Below are positions 57,381 to 64,000 of a stretch of 64,000 nt of DNA, one piece after another. Every line of letters starts with the position of its first letter. The stretch's first letter is position 1. The notes below the pieces were generated by a model, which saw only the letters and a program-made list of their open reading frames with translations, was not told the origin of the DNA and did no database searches. This DNA comes from Oceanibaculum nanhaiense (lineage in GTDB: Bacteria; Pseudomonadota; Alphaproteobacteria; Oceanibaculales; Oceanibaculaceae): NCBI RefSeq assembly GCF_002148795.1, contig NZ_MPOB01000001.1, forward strand, positions 124,001-188,000. The letters are read 5' to 3'. The position numbers and the translations under genes were made by a program.

Positions 57381-58166
57381 CTAATTCCCGCGTCCGGGTT
57401 CGCCGATGGCCGGCGTATCGGTCATACCCGCCAGTACCTCCGCGACATGGCGGACCTGCACCTTCTCGCCGCGCCGCTTCAGCTTGCCGGCCATGTTCAG
57501 CAGGCAGCCGAGATCGCCGGCCAGCAGCGTCTGCGCCCCGGTCTTCACGATGTCATCGGCCTTGTCGGAAACCATACGATCGGAAATATCCGGATATTTG
57601 ATGCAGAAAGTGCCGCCGAAGCCGCAGCAGATTTCCGCCCCCGGCAGCTCCGTCAGCTTCAGCCCCGCGACCGAGCCAAGCAGGCTGCGCGGCTGCTGCT
57701 TCACATCCAGCTCGCGCAGGCCGGAACAGCTGTCGTGATAGGTCACCGTGCCGTCGAAATGCGCCTCGACGCTCTTCATCCCCATCACATCGACCAGGAA
57801 AGAGACCAGCTCATAGGTGCGGTGGCCGACATGATGGGCGCGCGGGCCCCATTCGGGGTCCTCCTTGAACAGCTCGGCATAATGCTTGCGCAGCATGCCG
57901 GCGCAGGAGCCGGACGGCGCGACCACATAGTCATACCCTTCGAAGGCGCGGATGGTGTTGCGCGCGATGTCCTTGGTATCCGCGAAATCGCCGGAATTAT
58001 AGGCCGGCTGGCCGCAGCAGGTCTGCGCCTCCGGAACCTCCACATCGCAGCCCGCCTGTTCCAGCAGCCGGATCGCGGCGAAACCGACGGACGGGCGGAA
58101 CAGATCGACGAGACAGGTAACGAACAGCCCGACCCGGGGTTTCTTCTGTGGCGTTTCCTCGACCAT
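57381..58166 (-). CDS. lutA: Lactate utilization protein A (LutA/YkgE)
   Basis: 261 residues. Two CCG domains as in heterodisulfide reductase and glycolate oxidase subunits: QTCCGQPAYNSGDF near residue 49 and ICCGFGGTFCIKYPDIS near residue 185, with SGSCAGMLRKHY and YHDSCSGLRELDV supplying more cluster cysteines. First gene of lutABC, 87 bp after mltA on the same strand. No lactate permease or GntR regulator is beside it. Confidence 0.94.
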   Translation of the reverse strand: MVEETPQKKPRVGLFVTCLVDLFRPSVGFAAIRLLEQAGCDVEVPEAQTCCGQPAYNSGDFADTKDIARNTIRAFEGYDYVVAPSGSCAGMLRKHYAELFKEDPEWGPRAHHVGHRTYELVSFLVDVMGMKSVEAHFDGTVTYHDSCSGLRELDVKQQPRSLLGSVAGLKLTELPGAEICCGFGGTFCIKYPDISDRMVSDKADDIVKTGAQTLLAGDLGCLLNMAGKLKRRGEKVQVRHVAEVLAGMTDTPAIGEPGRGN

Positions 58167-58218
58167 TTTAGGCGCTTCCTGCCGTGGCGTTTTTGCTTCG
58201 CCGTTAAGATGACTTCTG

Positions 58219-58239
58219 CCGGCTTGCTTGACAAGCCGG
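58219..58239. promoter_or_regulatory. 8-bp hairpin between mltA and lutA
   Basis: CCGGCTTG (58219-58226) and CAAGCCGG (58232-58239) pair perfectly around CTTGA. It is 14 bp after the mltA stop and 52 bp before lutA. With no T-run on either side, it could be a factor-dependent stop for mltA or an operator for lutABC. Confidence 0.45.
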
Positions 58240-58253
58240 ACCGGTATTACCAG

Positions 58254-59450
58254 TCAGGAAGCGGGGATCAGCCCCTTGGGCAGCAGCAGATAATAGCGGC
58301 CGGGGGATTTCATGCGGCCGGCCAGATCGGCCGCGCCGTCGCCATGGCCCCAGAACAGATCGCCGCGCACCGGGCCCCGGATCGCGCCGCCGACATCCTG
58401 CGCCACGACCAGCCGGCGCAGCCGCGCGGTGCCCGGGTCCGGATGTTCGGCGTCAAGCCAGACCGGCGTGCCCAGCGGCACGAAGCGGCGGTCTACCGCC
58501 AGGCTGCGCAGTGGCGTCAAGGCCGCGCCCTGCGCGCCGACCGGCCCGTCGCCCGGCAGTTCACGGAAGAAGACATAGGACGGATTGGCGTTCATGAGGG
58601 CCGCGGCCTCGGCCGGATTGGCCGCCAGCCAGGCGCGGATCGACTGCATGGAAACGGTCTCGCGGGTCAGCGCACCGCGGGCGATCAGTTCCCGCCCGAT
58701 GGCGACATAGGGATGGCCATTCTGCCCGGCATAGCCCAGGCGCATCACCCTTCCATCCTCCAGCGTCACCCGCCCGGAACCCTGGATCTGCAGGAAGAAG
58801 GCATCGACCGGATCATCGACCCAGACGATCTCCAGATTCCGGGGATCGAGCGCCCCTTCCACGATGGCCTTGCGGTCCTCATAGGGCTTCAGATTGCCGC
58901 TGACCACCCGGCCGGCGATGCGCTGGCCCTTCAGTTCCTCGCGGAACTGGCCGAGATCGACCATGACCAGATCGTCGGGCCGACGATGCAGCGGCACCGG
59001 ATAACGGGCCGAGCGCTGCAAAGCACCGCGCAGCTCCGCCTCGTAATAACCGGTGAACAGGCCGTCGGCTGAGCCGTTATTGGCGGCGCGATAGGGCTTG
59101 AAGCTGGCTTCAAAGAAATTGCGGACCGCAGCCGTGTCGCCGGCGGGTACGGATCGCGCCGCATCACAGAGCGGCAGCCAGTCGGCGATGGTGCCGAAAT
59201 GCGCTTCCGGCCCGAAATTACGCGTCGGCGGCTGGGGCTTCAGCCGATCACAGGATTTCAGCAGCGCCGGCATGGCCTCGGTCAGGGAATCCGCCCGCCA
59301 TCCAGGAAGCTCGGCGAAGCTGACCGGCTTCAGTGTCAGCCGGTCCGGCGCCTCGGGCACTGGGGCGCAGGCCGCCAGCACAAGCAGAAAGAAGGCCGCC
59401 GTCAGGGCGAGACTGTTAAACGCACGGCCGGAACAGGGGCGGGCAGACAT
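58254..59450 (-). CDS. mltA: Membrane-bound lytic murein transglycosylase A
   Basis: 398 residues. Lipoprotein signal peptide ending LLVLAA|C (Cys28). The MltA barrel (GLFTGYYEAELRGALQRSAR, VDAFFLQIQGSGRVTLEDG, YVAIGRELIARG) is followed by the 3D domain with catalytic Asp near residue 352 in VVAQDVGGAIRGPVRGDLF and WGHGDGAADLAGRM. It cleaves glycan strands to 1,6-anhydromuropeptides at the outer membrane. It lies 6 bp after the Tim44-like gene. Confidence 0.96.
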   Translation of the reverse strand: MSARPCSGRAFNSLALTAAFFLLVLAACAPVPEAPDRLTLKPVSFAELPGWRADSLTEAMPALLKSCDRLKPQPPTRNFGPEAHFGTIADWLPLCDAARSVPAGDTAAVRNFFEASFKPYRAANNGSADGLFTGYYEAELRGALQRSARYPVPLHRRPDDLVMVDLGQFREELKGQRIAGRVVSGNLKPYEDRKAIVEGALDPRNLEIVWVDDPVDAFFLQIQGSGRVTLEDGRVMRLGYAGQNGHPYVAIGRELIARGALTRETVSMQSIRAWLAANPAEAAALMNANPSYVFFRELPGDGPVGAQGAALTPLRSLAVDRRFVPLGTPVWLDAEHPDPGTARLRRLVVAQDVGGAIRGPVRGDLFWGHGDGAADLAGRMKSPGRYYLLLPKGLIPAS

Positions 59451-59456
59451 GAACCG

Positions 59457-60131
59457 TCAGTTCGGCGTACGGGTCGCGGCCAGCAGCCAGTTCGGATCGT
59501 CCGATCTTGTATCCCGACGGAACGTCCAGATATCCACGACGGTCTCGACCTCATCGGGATCGCCGTCGATCACCTCGCCCGCCGCGTTGCGGGTCAGATT
59601 GACCTGCTCGCTGACGAATTCCACCGTCACCTCGGCGAGCGGACCATTCATGCGGGCCTCGGTGATGTCAGCCGCATTCAACGCGATGAGGCGTGTTTCC
59701 AGGGTTTCCTTGCGGGCTTCGCGGCTGTCGATGGCGCCGGCGAACCGCTCATAGACCTCGTTGGCCAGCAGCGGGCGCAGCGCCTCCCGGTCACCGCGGG
59801 CAAACGCCTCGACGATCATCTCGAAGGCTGCGCGCGAACCGTTGGCAAAATATTTTTCCTCGAAGCTGGAATCCGCGAGCTTGATCTGGGTCAGACCGGC
59901 AGCCACGGAACCCGGCGGCGCGTCTTCCAGATCAGCGGCCTGTTTCGCGCGCTGCGGCAATGCCACGACATTGTCGGCGTCATTCTCGGCTTCCGGCTTC
60001 GGGCTGAACGGATCCGGCCGATCCCGCTCATTGCCGGTGCGTCGCCCCAGCACGCTGCGCAGGCGCAGAATAAGAAACGCCGCTACCATGGCGAAAAAGA
60101 TGATGTCCAGAAAAGGAAGCCCGTCGCCCAT
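59457..60131 (-). CDS. Tim44-like domain protein
   Basis: 224 residues. One N-terminal membrane helix (LDIIFFAMVAAFLILRLRSV), a charged linker (~30-80), and a Tim44 domain from about 85: FANGSRAAFEMIVEAFARGD, LRPLLANEVYERFAGAIDSR and VVDIWTFRRDTRSDDPNWLL. Bacterial homologues of the mitochondrial import motor protein Tim44 are inner-membrane anchored; their function (TimA) is little known. mltA follows at 6 bp. It is divergent from fxsA. Confidence 0.93.
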   Translation of the reverse strand: MGDGLPFLDIIFFAMVAAFLILRLRSVLGRRTGNERDRPDPFSPKPEAENDADNVVALPQRAKQAADLEDAPPGSVAAGLTQIKLADSSFEEKYFANGSRAAFEMIVEAFARGDREALRPLLANEVYERFAGAIDSREARKETLETRLIALNAADITEARMNGPLAEVTVEFVSEQVNLTRNAAGEVIDGDPDEVETVVDIWTFRRDTRSDDPNWLLAATRTPN

Positions 60132-60195
60132 CTATATATACCGGGCCGGACCGAACTGGACCGTCACCCGCCCTTTGCGCTAAGTAATATCACGT

Positions 60196-60210
60196 CTGTC
60201 AGGCTGACAG
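60196..60210. promoter_or_regulatory. Perfect palindrome between Tim44-like gene and fxsA
   Basis: CTGTCAG-G-CTGACAG lies near the centre of the 146-bp divergent region, 65 bp from the Tim44-like start and 68 bp from fxsA. Seven-base perfect arms one base apart are operator-like. No regulator is identified. Confidence 0.45.
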
Positions 60211-60277
60211 CATGATGCGTGCTGTTTCAATAGACGAATCAAACCCTACATAGGGGCGAACAGACGAAAGAGCAAGC

Positions 60278-60856
60278 ATGCCCCTTATAATCCTGGCCCT
60301 GTTGATCGGCATTCCGCTGATCGAAATTGCCCTGTTCATCGAAATTGGCGACGAGATCGGCATCTGGCCGACCATCGGGCTGTGCATTGCCACGGCGCTG
60401 GCCGGCAGCCTGATGCTGCGCGTCCAGGGGCTATCGACACTGATGCGGGCCCGCGCCGCGATGGCGCGTGACCAGATGCCGGTGCGGGAAATGCTGGATG
60501 GCATCGGCCTTGCCATCGCCGGCGCCCTGCTGCTGACGCCCGGATTCGCCACTGACACGGTGGGGCTGTTGCTGTTCATACCCGCGGTGCGGCGCTGGCT
60601 CGGCCGCGGGTTTTGGAGCTTCCTGGTCAAGAGCGGGCGTTTTCATGTCGTTGGCACGCCTTTCCCCGGCGGGCCGCGCTCCGGTGCTGCCGCGCGGGGC
60701 GGCGGCACCGTGATCGATGGAGAATATCGCGACATCACCGAGGCCGATGACGGCAAGGCCGGCAACCCGGCCTCGCCCTGGCGCCAGCTGCCCGACGAAA
60801 CCGCGCCAGATGCTTCTCCTGGCCACCCCACCGACAAGACGGAAAAACAGCCATGA
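60278..60856 (+). CDS. fxsA: FxsA family membrane protein
   Basis: 192 residues. Transmembrane segments in IILALLIGIPLIEIALFIEI, IGLCIATALAGSLMLRVQGL and IGLAIAGALLLTPGFATDTV, the FxsA pattern, then a cytoplasmic Gly/Pro-rich tail with the conserved VIDGEYRDI. In E. coli, extra FxsA relieves exclusion of phage T7 by the F plasmid; the cellular role is unknown. It overlaps the phosphatase gene by 4 bp. Confidence 0.92.
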   Translation: MPLIILALLIGIPLIEIALFIEIGDEIGIWPTIGLCIATALAGSLMLRVQGLSTLMRARAAMARDQMPVREMLDGIGLAIAGALLLTPGFATDTVGLLLFIPAVRRWLGRGFWSFLVKSGRFHVVGTPFPGGPRSGAAARGGGTVIDGEYRDITEADDGKAGNPASPWRQLPDETAPDASPGHPTDKTEKQP

Positions 60857-61407
60857 TCCTGGTCCGCCACGGCCAGTCCGAATTCAACGTGCATTATGCC
60901 AAGACCCGGATCGACCCCGGTATTGTCGATCCGGCTCTGACCGAGGAAGGCCGGCTGCAGGCGCAGGCCGCCGCCGAGATTCTGCGCGCGCATGAGATTG
61001 AACGGGTGCTGGCCAGCCCCTTCACCCGGACATTGCAAACCGCGGAGATCATCGCCGGGGCGCTGAAGCTGCCGGTCGAGATCGAGCCTCTGGTGCATGA
61101 GCATGCCGCCTTCATCTGCGATATCGGCACGCCGGCCGGCGATCTAGCCAAACGCTGGCCGGACTGGCGCTTCGATCATCTGCCGGACCGCTGGTGGCCA
61201 GAATCCGAGCAAGAAGAGCAGCTACAAGCGCGCTGCCAGCGTTTCTGGGATCTGGTGGAAACCCACGCGGCACGACCGCGCACGCTGGTCGTCACCCATT
61301 GGGGTTTCATCCGGGCACTGACCGGCCTGCGGGTTGGCAATGGCCATCTGGTGCGCTTCACCGCACCTGGTGCTGCGGAACTGCTGCATCCGCGCGAGAC
61401 AGCCTGA
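60853..61407 (+). CDS. Histidine phosphatase family protein
   Basis: 184 residues. The phospho-acceptor His is in ILVRHGQSEFNVHYAK at the N-terminus; ASPFTRTLQTAEII gives the second Arg and VVTHWGFIRALTG the second His, so the active site is complete. Substrate (sugar phosphate, or small phosphomonoester) cannot be read from sequence. It overlaps fxsA by 4 bp and separates it from secB. Confidence 0.9.
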   Translation: MILVRHGQSEFNVHYAKTRIDPGIVDPALTEEGRLQAQAAAEILRAHEIERVLASPFTRTLQTAEIIAGALKLPVEIEPLVHEHAAFICDIGTPAGDLAKRWPDWRFDHLPDRWWPESEQEEQLQARCQRFWDLVETHAARPRTLVVTHWGFIRALTGLRVGNGHLVRFTAPGAAELLHPRETA

Positions 61408-61420
61408 ACGCAGCGACCTG

Positions 61421-61467
61421 AGCGCGGCCCGCCGGTTTCTTCGGGGATAGTTTCTTTGGGCCGCGCT
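61421..61467. promoter_or_regulatory. 10-bp inverted repeat upstream of secB
   Basis: AGCGCGGCCC (61421-61430) and GGGCCGCGCT (61458-61467) pair perfectly around a 27-nt loop containing TTTCTT twice. It starts 13 bp after the phosphatase stop and ends 63 bp before the secB ATG. TTGTAC (61467-61472) with TAGCGA (61490-61495), 17 bp apart, could be the secB promoter at its edge. Confidence 0.45.
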
Positions 61468-61530
61468 TGTACACATGGCCGATCCGTGATAGCGAGCCGG
61501 CCAGTTTCCGAACCGAGGGGCGAGAGCAAG

Positions 61531-62043
61531 ATGAGCGACACGACGGCGAGCAACGGCCAGGATCAGACAGCACAGGCGGGCGGCCTGCCGCTGGTGGTGC
61601 ACGCGCAGTACATCAAGGATTTCTCCTTCGAGAATCCGAACGCGCCGATGAGCCTGCAGCCGACCGGCAAGCAGCCCGATGTCGATGTCGGTGTCGATGT
61701 GCAGGCGCGCCGGCTGCGCGAGGACGATCCGGTCTTCGAAGTGCTGCTGACCATCCGCGCCACGACAAAGAATGAGGAGCAGCAGCTGTTCCTGCTGGAA
61801 CTGACCTATGGCGGCGTGTTCAGCCTGCGCGGCGCGCCGGAAGAACATCTGCACCCGATGGTGATGATCGAGTGCCCGCGCCTGCTGTTCCCCTATGCCC
61901 GGGCCATTGTCTCCGAAACCACGCGCGATGGCGGTTTCCCGCCGCTGATGCTGCAGCCGATCGATTTCGTGGAGCTGTACCGCCGCCGCGTTGCCCAGCA
62001 GAGCGATTCGCTGGCCTCCAGCGAGGCCGAAGGCACCGCCTGA
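61531..62043 (+). CDS. secB: Protein-export chaperone SecB
   Basis: 170 residues from ATG 61531 (MSDTTASNGQDQ), the start that gives the usual length. Tetrameric chaperone holding preproteins unfolded for SecA. Family motifs: LVVHAQYIKDFSFENPNAPM, VFEVLLTIRATTKN, ELTYGGVFSLRGAPEEHLHP, and the C-terminal IECPRLLFPYARAIVSETTR with GGFPPLMLQPIDFVELY. It is convergent with dnaQ (32-bp gap). Confidence 0.96.
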   Translation: MSDTTASNGQDQTAQAGGLPLVVHAQYIKDFSFENPNAPMSLQPTGKQPDVDVGVDVQARRLREDDPVFEVLLTIRATTKNEEQQLFLLELTYGGVFSLRGAPEEHLHPMVMIECPRLLFPYARAIVSETTRDGGFPPLMLQPIDFVELYRRRVAQQSDSLASSEAEGTA

Positions 62044-62075
62044 GCGGAGGCAGGCATCGCCCGGCTGGCTCTGGG

Positions 62076-62771
62076 TTAGCCCTGCTTCAGCCAGATCGGA
62101 TTTTTCAGCTTCTCCAGCATACCCGTATGCGCCTCCAGCTCTGCCTGGGTTGGCGCATGCGGGCGTGGTGGCCGTTTCTGCTCGGCCCCTGGCGGCACCA
62201 CCAGGATGGTTTCGCCGGCCTGTCTTTCCTCGCCGGTTCCGGCCAGCAGCAGTCCGGGTTCACGGCCGCCGATCAGTTCCAGATAGACCCCCGCCAGCAG
62301 ATCGGCATCGACCAGCGCGCCATGCAGATCGCGGTGGCTGTTATCGATGCCGAAGCGGCGGCACAGGGCGTCCAGACTGCTTTGCGCACCGGGGAACTTG
62401 CGGCGCGCGATGGCCAGCGTATCGACGGCGCGCTCTTTCGGCAGAGCAGAAAGGCCGAGTTGGGTCAGCTCGGCATTCAGGAACCGCATGTCGAATTCGG
62501 CATTGTGGATTACCAGCCTGGCATCGCCGATGAAATCCAGGAATTCCCGGGCGACCTCGGAGAAGACCGGATGGCCGGCAAGGAAGTCGGCGGACAGGCC
62601 GTGCACCCGAAAGGCCTCTTCCGGCATATCGCGCTCAGGATTGATATATTGCTGGTAGGTGCGGCCCGTCGGCAGGAAATTATCCAGCTCGACACAGGCA
62701 ATCTCGACGATGCGGTGGCCGGCCTTGGGATCGAGGCCAGTGGTTTCCGTGTCGAGCGCGATCTCACGCAT
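62076..62771 (-). CDS. dnaQ: DNA polymerase III epsilon subunit (proofreading exonuclease)
   Basis: 231 residues. 3'-5' exonuclease of the replicative polymerase. Exo I motif [10 protein letters not shown] with Asp7 and Glu9; Exo II in [16 protein letters not shown]; Exo III H-x4-D in [20 protein letters not shown]. The C-terminal tail (~185-231) is the flexible polymerase-binding segment. It overlaps coaE by 8 bp; maf-coaE-dnaQ is a conserved alphaproteobacterial order. Confidence 0.96.
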   Translation of the reverse strand: MREIALDTETTGLDPKAGHRIVEIACVELDNFLPTGRTYQQYINPERDMPEEAFRVHGLSADFLAGHPVFSEVAREFLDFIGDARLVIHNAEFDMRFLNAELTQLGLSALPKERAVDTLAIARRKFPGAQSSLDALCRRFGIDNSHRDLHGALVDADLLAGVYLELIGGREPGLLLAGTGEERQAGETILVVPPGAEQKRPPRPHAPTQAELEAHTGMLEKLKNPIWLKQG

Positions 62772-63405
62772 GGTTTCTCCGTCGGCGGCGATAGGAATCC
62801 GGATTTTCCCGGAGGAGTCTGACGATGCGTTTCAGCTGCCGCAAGCTCCGATCATGGCCAAGCCCGGTGGACACCACGAAATCGGCGCGGCGGCGCTTCT
62901 CGGCATCGGGCATTTGCTGCTGCAGGATCTGCGCGAATTTCTGCTGGGTCATGCCGGGACGGGCCAGAACGCGCCGCGCCTGCAGGATGGCGGGGGCGGA
63001 CACCACGATCACCGCATCCACACGGGCAGCGCCCCCGGTCTCGTAAAGCAGCGGAATATCGAGCACGACGATCCGCTTACGGCGGCGGCGCATCCGTTTC
63101 AGGAAGGCCTGCTCTTCCTTGCGTACTAACGGATGCAGCACGGATTCGAGGCGGCGCAGCGCGGCCGGATCGGCGAAGACGATGCCGCCCAGCCTCTGCC
63201 GGTTCACCGCTGCCTTCTCGTTCGCGCCAGCTTCGACAGCCGTGGGAAACAGCGCCTGGATCGCCGGTACGGCCTTGCCACCGGGGCCGAGCAGCCGGTG
63301 CACGGCCGCGTCGGCATCATGGACCGGCACGCCGAGGCGGCGCAGCGCCCGCGCGGCGCTGGTCTTACCCATGCCGATGGAACCGGTGAGGCCGAGAATG
63401 ATCAT
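62764..63405 (-). CDS. coaE: Dephospho-CoA kinase
   Basis: 213 residues. Last step of coenzyme A synthesis. P-loop [20 protein letters not shown] at residues 5-24, [14 protein letters not shown], and [12 protein letters not shown] with the substrate-binding [12 protein letters not shown]. The C-terminus is very Arg-rich. Start and maf stop share one base. Confidence 0.95.
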   Translation of the reverse strand: MIILGLTGSIGMGKTSAARALRRLGVPVHDADAAVHRLLGPGGKAVPAIQALFPTAVEAGANEKAAVNRQRLGGIVFADPAALRRLESVLHPLVRKEEQAFLKRMRRRRKRIVVLDIPLLYETGGAARVDAVIVVSAPAILQARRVLARPGMTQQKFAQILQQQMPDAEKRRRADFVVSTGLGHDRSLRQLKRIVRLLRENPDSYRRRRRNHA

Positions 63406-64000
63406 CAGCGCTTCAGGACACCTTGCAGCCGCAGGAAATCGAGCAGCGGCAGCAATGGCAGGCCCAGGATGGTGAAATAATCACCCTCAATCCGGCTGAA
63501 AAGCTGCGCGCCGAGCCCTTCCAGCTGATACGCGCCGACCGAATTGAGCACGGCCTCGCCGGCAGCATCAAGATAGGCCTCGATGAACGCCTCGCTCAAG
63601 GGACGCACGCTCAGCCGGGCCGTCGAGAGATGGTGCCAGATCCGCTGCCCGTCGCGGGCGACGACAATGCCGCTTGAGAGGGTGTGGTCGCGGCCGCGCA
63701 AGGCCTGCAAATGCGCGCGGGCATGATCGCGGTCGCCGGGTTTTTCGAACCAGACACCATTGCAATCGAGCATCTGGTCGCAGCCGATGACCAGGGCACC
63801 GGGCCGCTTACGGGAAACCCTAAGGGCTTTCGCCTCGGCCAGCACGATAGCCGTGTCGCCGGCACTGGCGCCCTCAGCCTGCAGCGCGATGCGGATTTCG
63901 GCCTCATCGACCGGCGCCGTCTCAATGCTGAAATCCAGCCCGGCACCACGCAGAAGCTGGGCGCGAATGAGGCTGCCCGACGCCAGAATCAGCGCTGTGG
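63405..64000 (-). CDS. maf: Maf family nucleotide pyrophosphatase (5' end outside the window)
   Basis: The reading frame is open to the window edge, so only the first few residues are missing. The visible N-terminus is TALILASGSLIRAQLLRGAG, matching the Maf motif LASxSxxRxxLL; the catalytic ALVIGCDQMLDCNGVWFEKP and the C-terminal NSVGAYQLEGLGAQLFSRIE follow. Maf proteins hydrolyse canonical and modified dNTPs/NTPs and prevent their incorporation. It is the first visible gene of the maf-coaE-dnaQ unit. Confidence 0.93.
   Translation of the reverse strand, partial: TALILASGSLIRAQLLRGAGLDFSIETAPVDEAEIRIALQAEGASAGDTAIVLAEAKALRVSRKRPGALVIGCDQMLDCNGVWFEKPGDRDHARAHLQALRGRDHTLSSGIVVARDGQRIWHHLSTARLSVRPLSEAFIEAYLDAAGEAVLNSVGAYQLEGLGAQLFSRIEGDYFTILGLPLLPLLDFLRLQGVLKR

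Overview
The window is a gene-dense, GC-rich (about two thirds G+C) piece of an alphaproteobacterial chromosome. The gene families and their order (maf-coaE-dnaQ/secB-fxsA/Tim44-mltA-Smr-XRE, the hisBHAFE operon next to hslVU, rph/hrcA-grpE-dnaK-dnaJ-dapB-nth, glnD-murJ) match the conserved housekeeping core of that class. A Rhodospirillales-like organism is the best guess; the sequence alone does not fix the genus. I see 61 protein genes, no rRNA or tRNA gene, no CRISPR array, no insertion sequence and no prophage. No intergenic gap exceeds about 215 bp.

Layout. (1) 1-8.7 kb: a polysaccharide deacetylase-like protein, then on the minus strand a Bax-type glucosaminidase, the Fe-S carrier NfuA, TrpS, the lipid II flippase MurJ and the nitrogen sensor GlnD. 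(2) 8.8-17.3 kb: a FOXRED1-like flavoprotein, then an envelope cluster with the composition of the E. coli yraLMNP region (divergent LpoA-like lipoprotein, RsmI, YraN, a two-BON DolP-like lipoprotein), a SirB1-type protein, glutathione synthetase and ComM. (3) 17.3-29 kb: HemW, RdgB and RNase PH on the minus strand; HrcA, GrpE, DnaK and DnaJ on the plus strand, interrupted by antisense DUF1848 and PadR genes; then DapB, a DUF2244 protein and endonuclease III. (4) 29-34.2 kb: a small lipoprotein, a bactofilin, an EI24/CysZ-type membrane protein, an adenosine-kinase-like PfkB protein overlapping an AmpG-like transporter, and pyrophosphatase. (5) 34.2-41.3 kb: a tightly overlapping his operon (hisB, hisH, a GNAT acetyltransferase, hisA, hisF, hisE, HIT protein), divergent from hslV, a secreted glycerophosphodiesterase and hslU. 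(6) 41.3-51.1 kb: MutS, malic enzyme, and an accessory catabolic unit made of a complete TRAP transporter and an altronate/galactarate dehydratase-family enzyme. (7) 51.2-54.2 kb: phoR, phoU and phoB without pst genes, with a well-formed Pho box before phoU. (8) 54.3-64 kb: XRE regulator, Smr protein, a LutABC lactate-oxidation operon, MltA, Tim44-like protein, FxsA, a histidine phosphatase, SecB, DnaQ, CoaE and a Maf protein cut by the window edge.

Most of the window is ordinary core genome. The parts that look accessory or rearranged are the TRAP/UxaA unit, lutABC placed between mltA and smr, the glycerophosphodiesterase between hslV and hslU, the GNAT gene inside the his operon, and the Pho locus lacking pst. 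Several intergenic inverted repeats (before nfuA, fxsA, secB and maeB, and between dnaK and dnaJ) are candidate regulatory structures. I did not find a convincing new defence, toxin or biosynthetic system.
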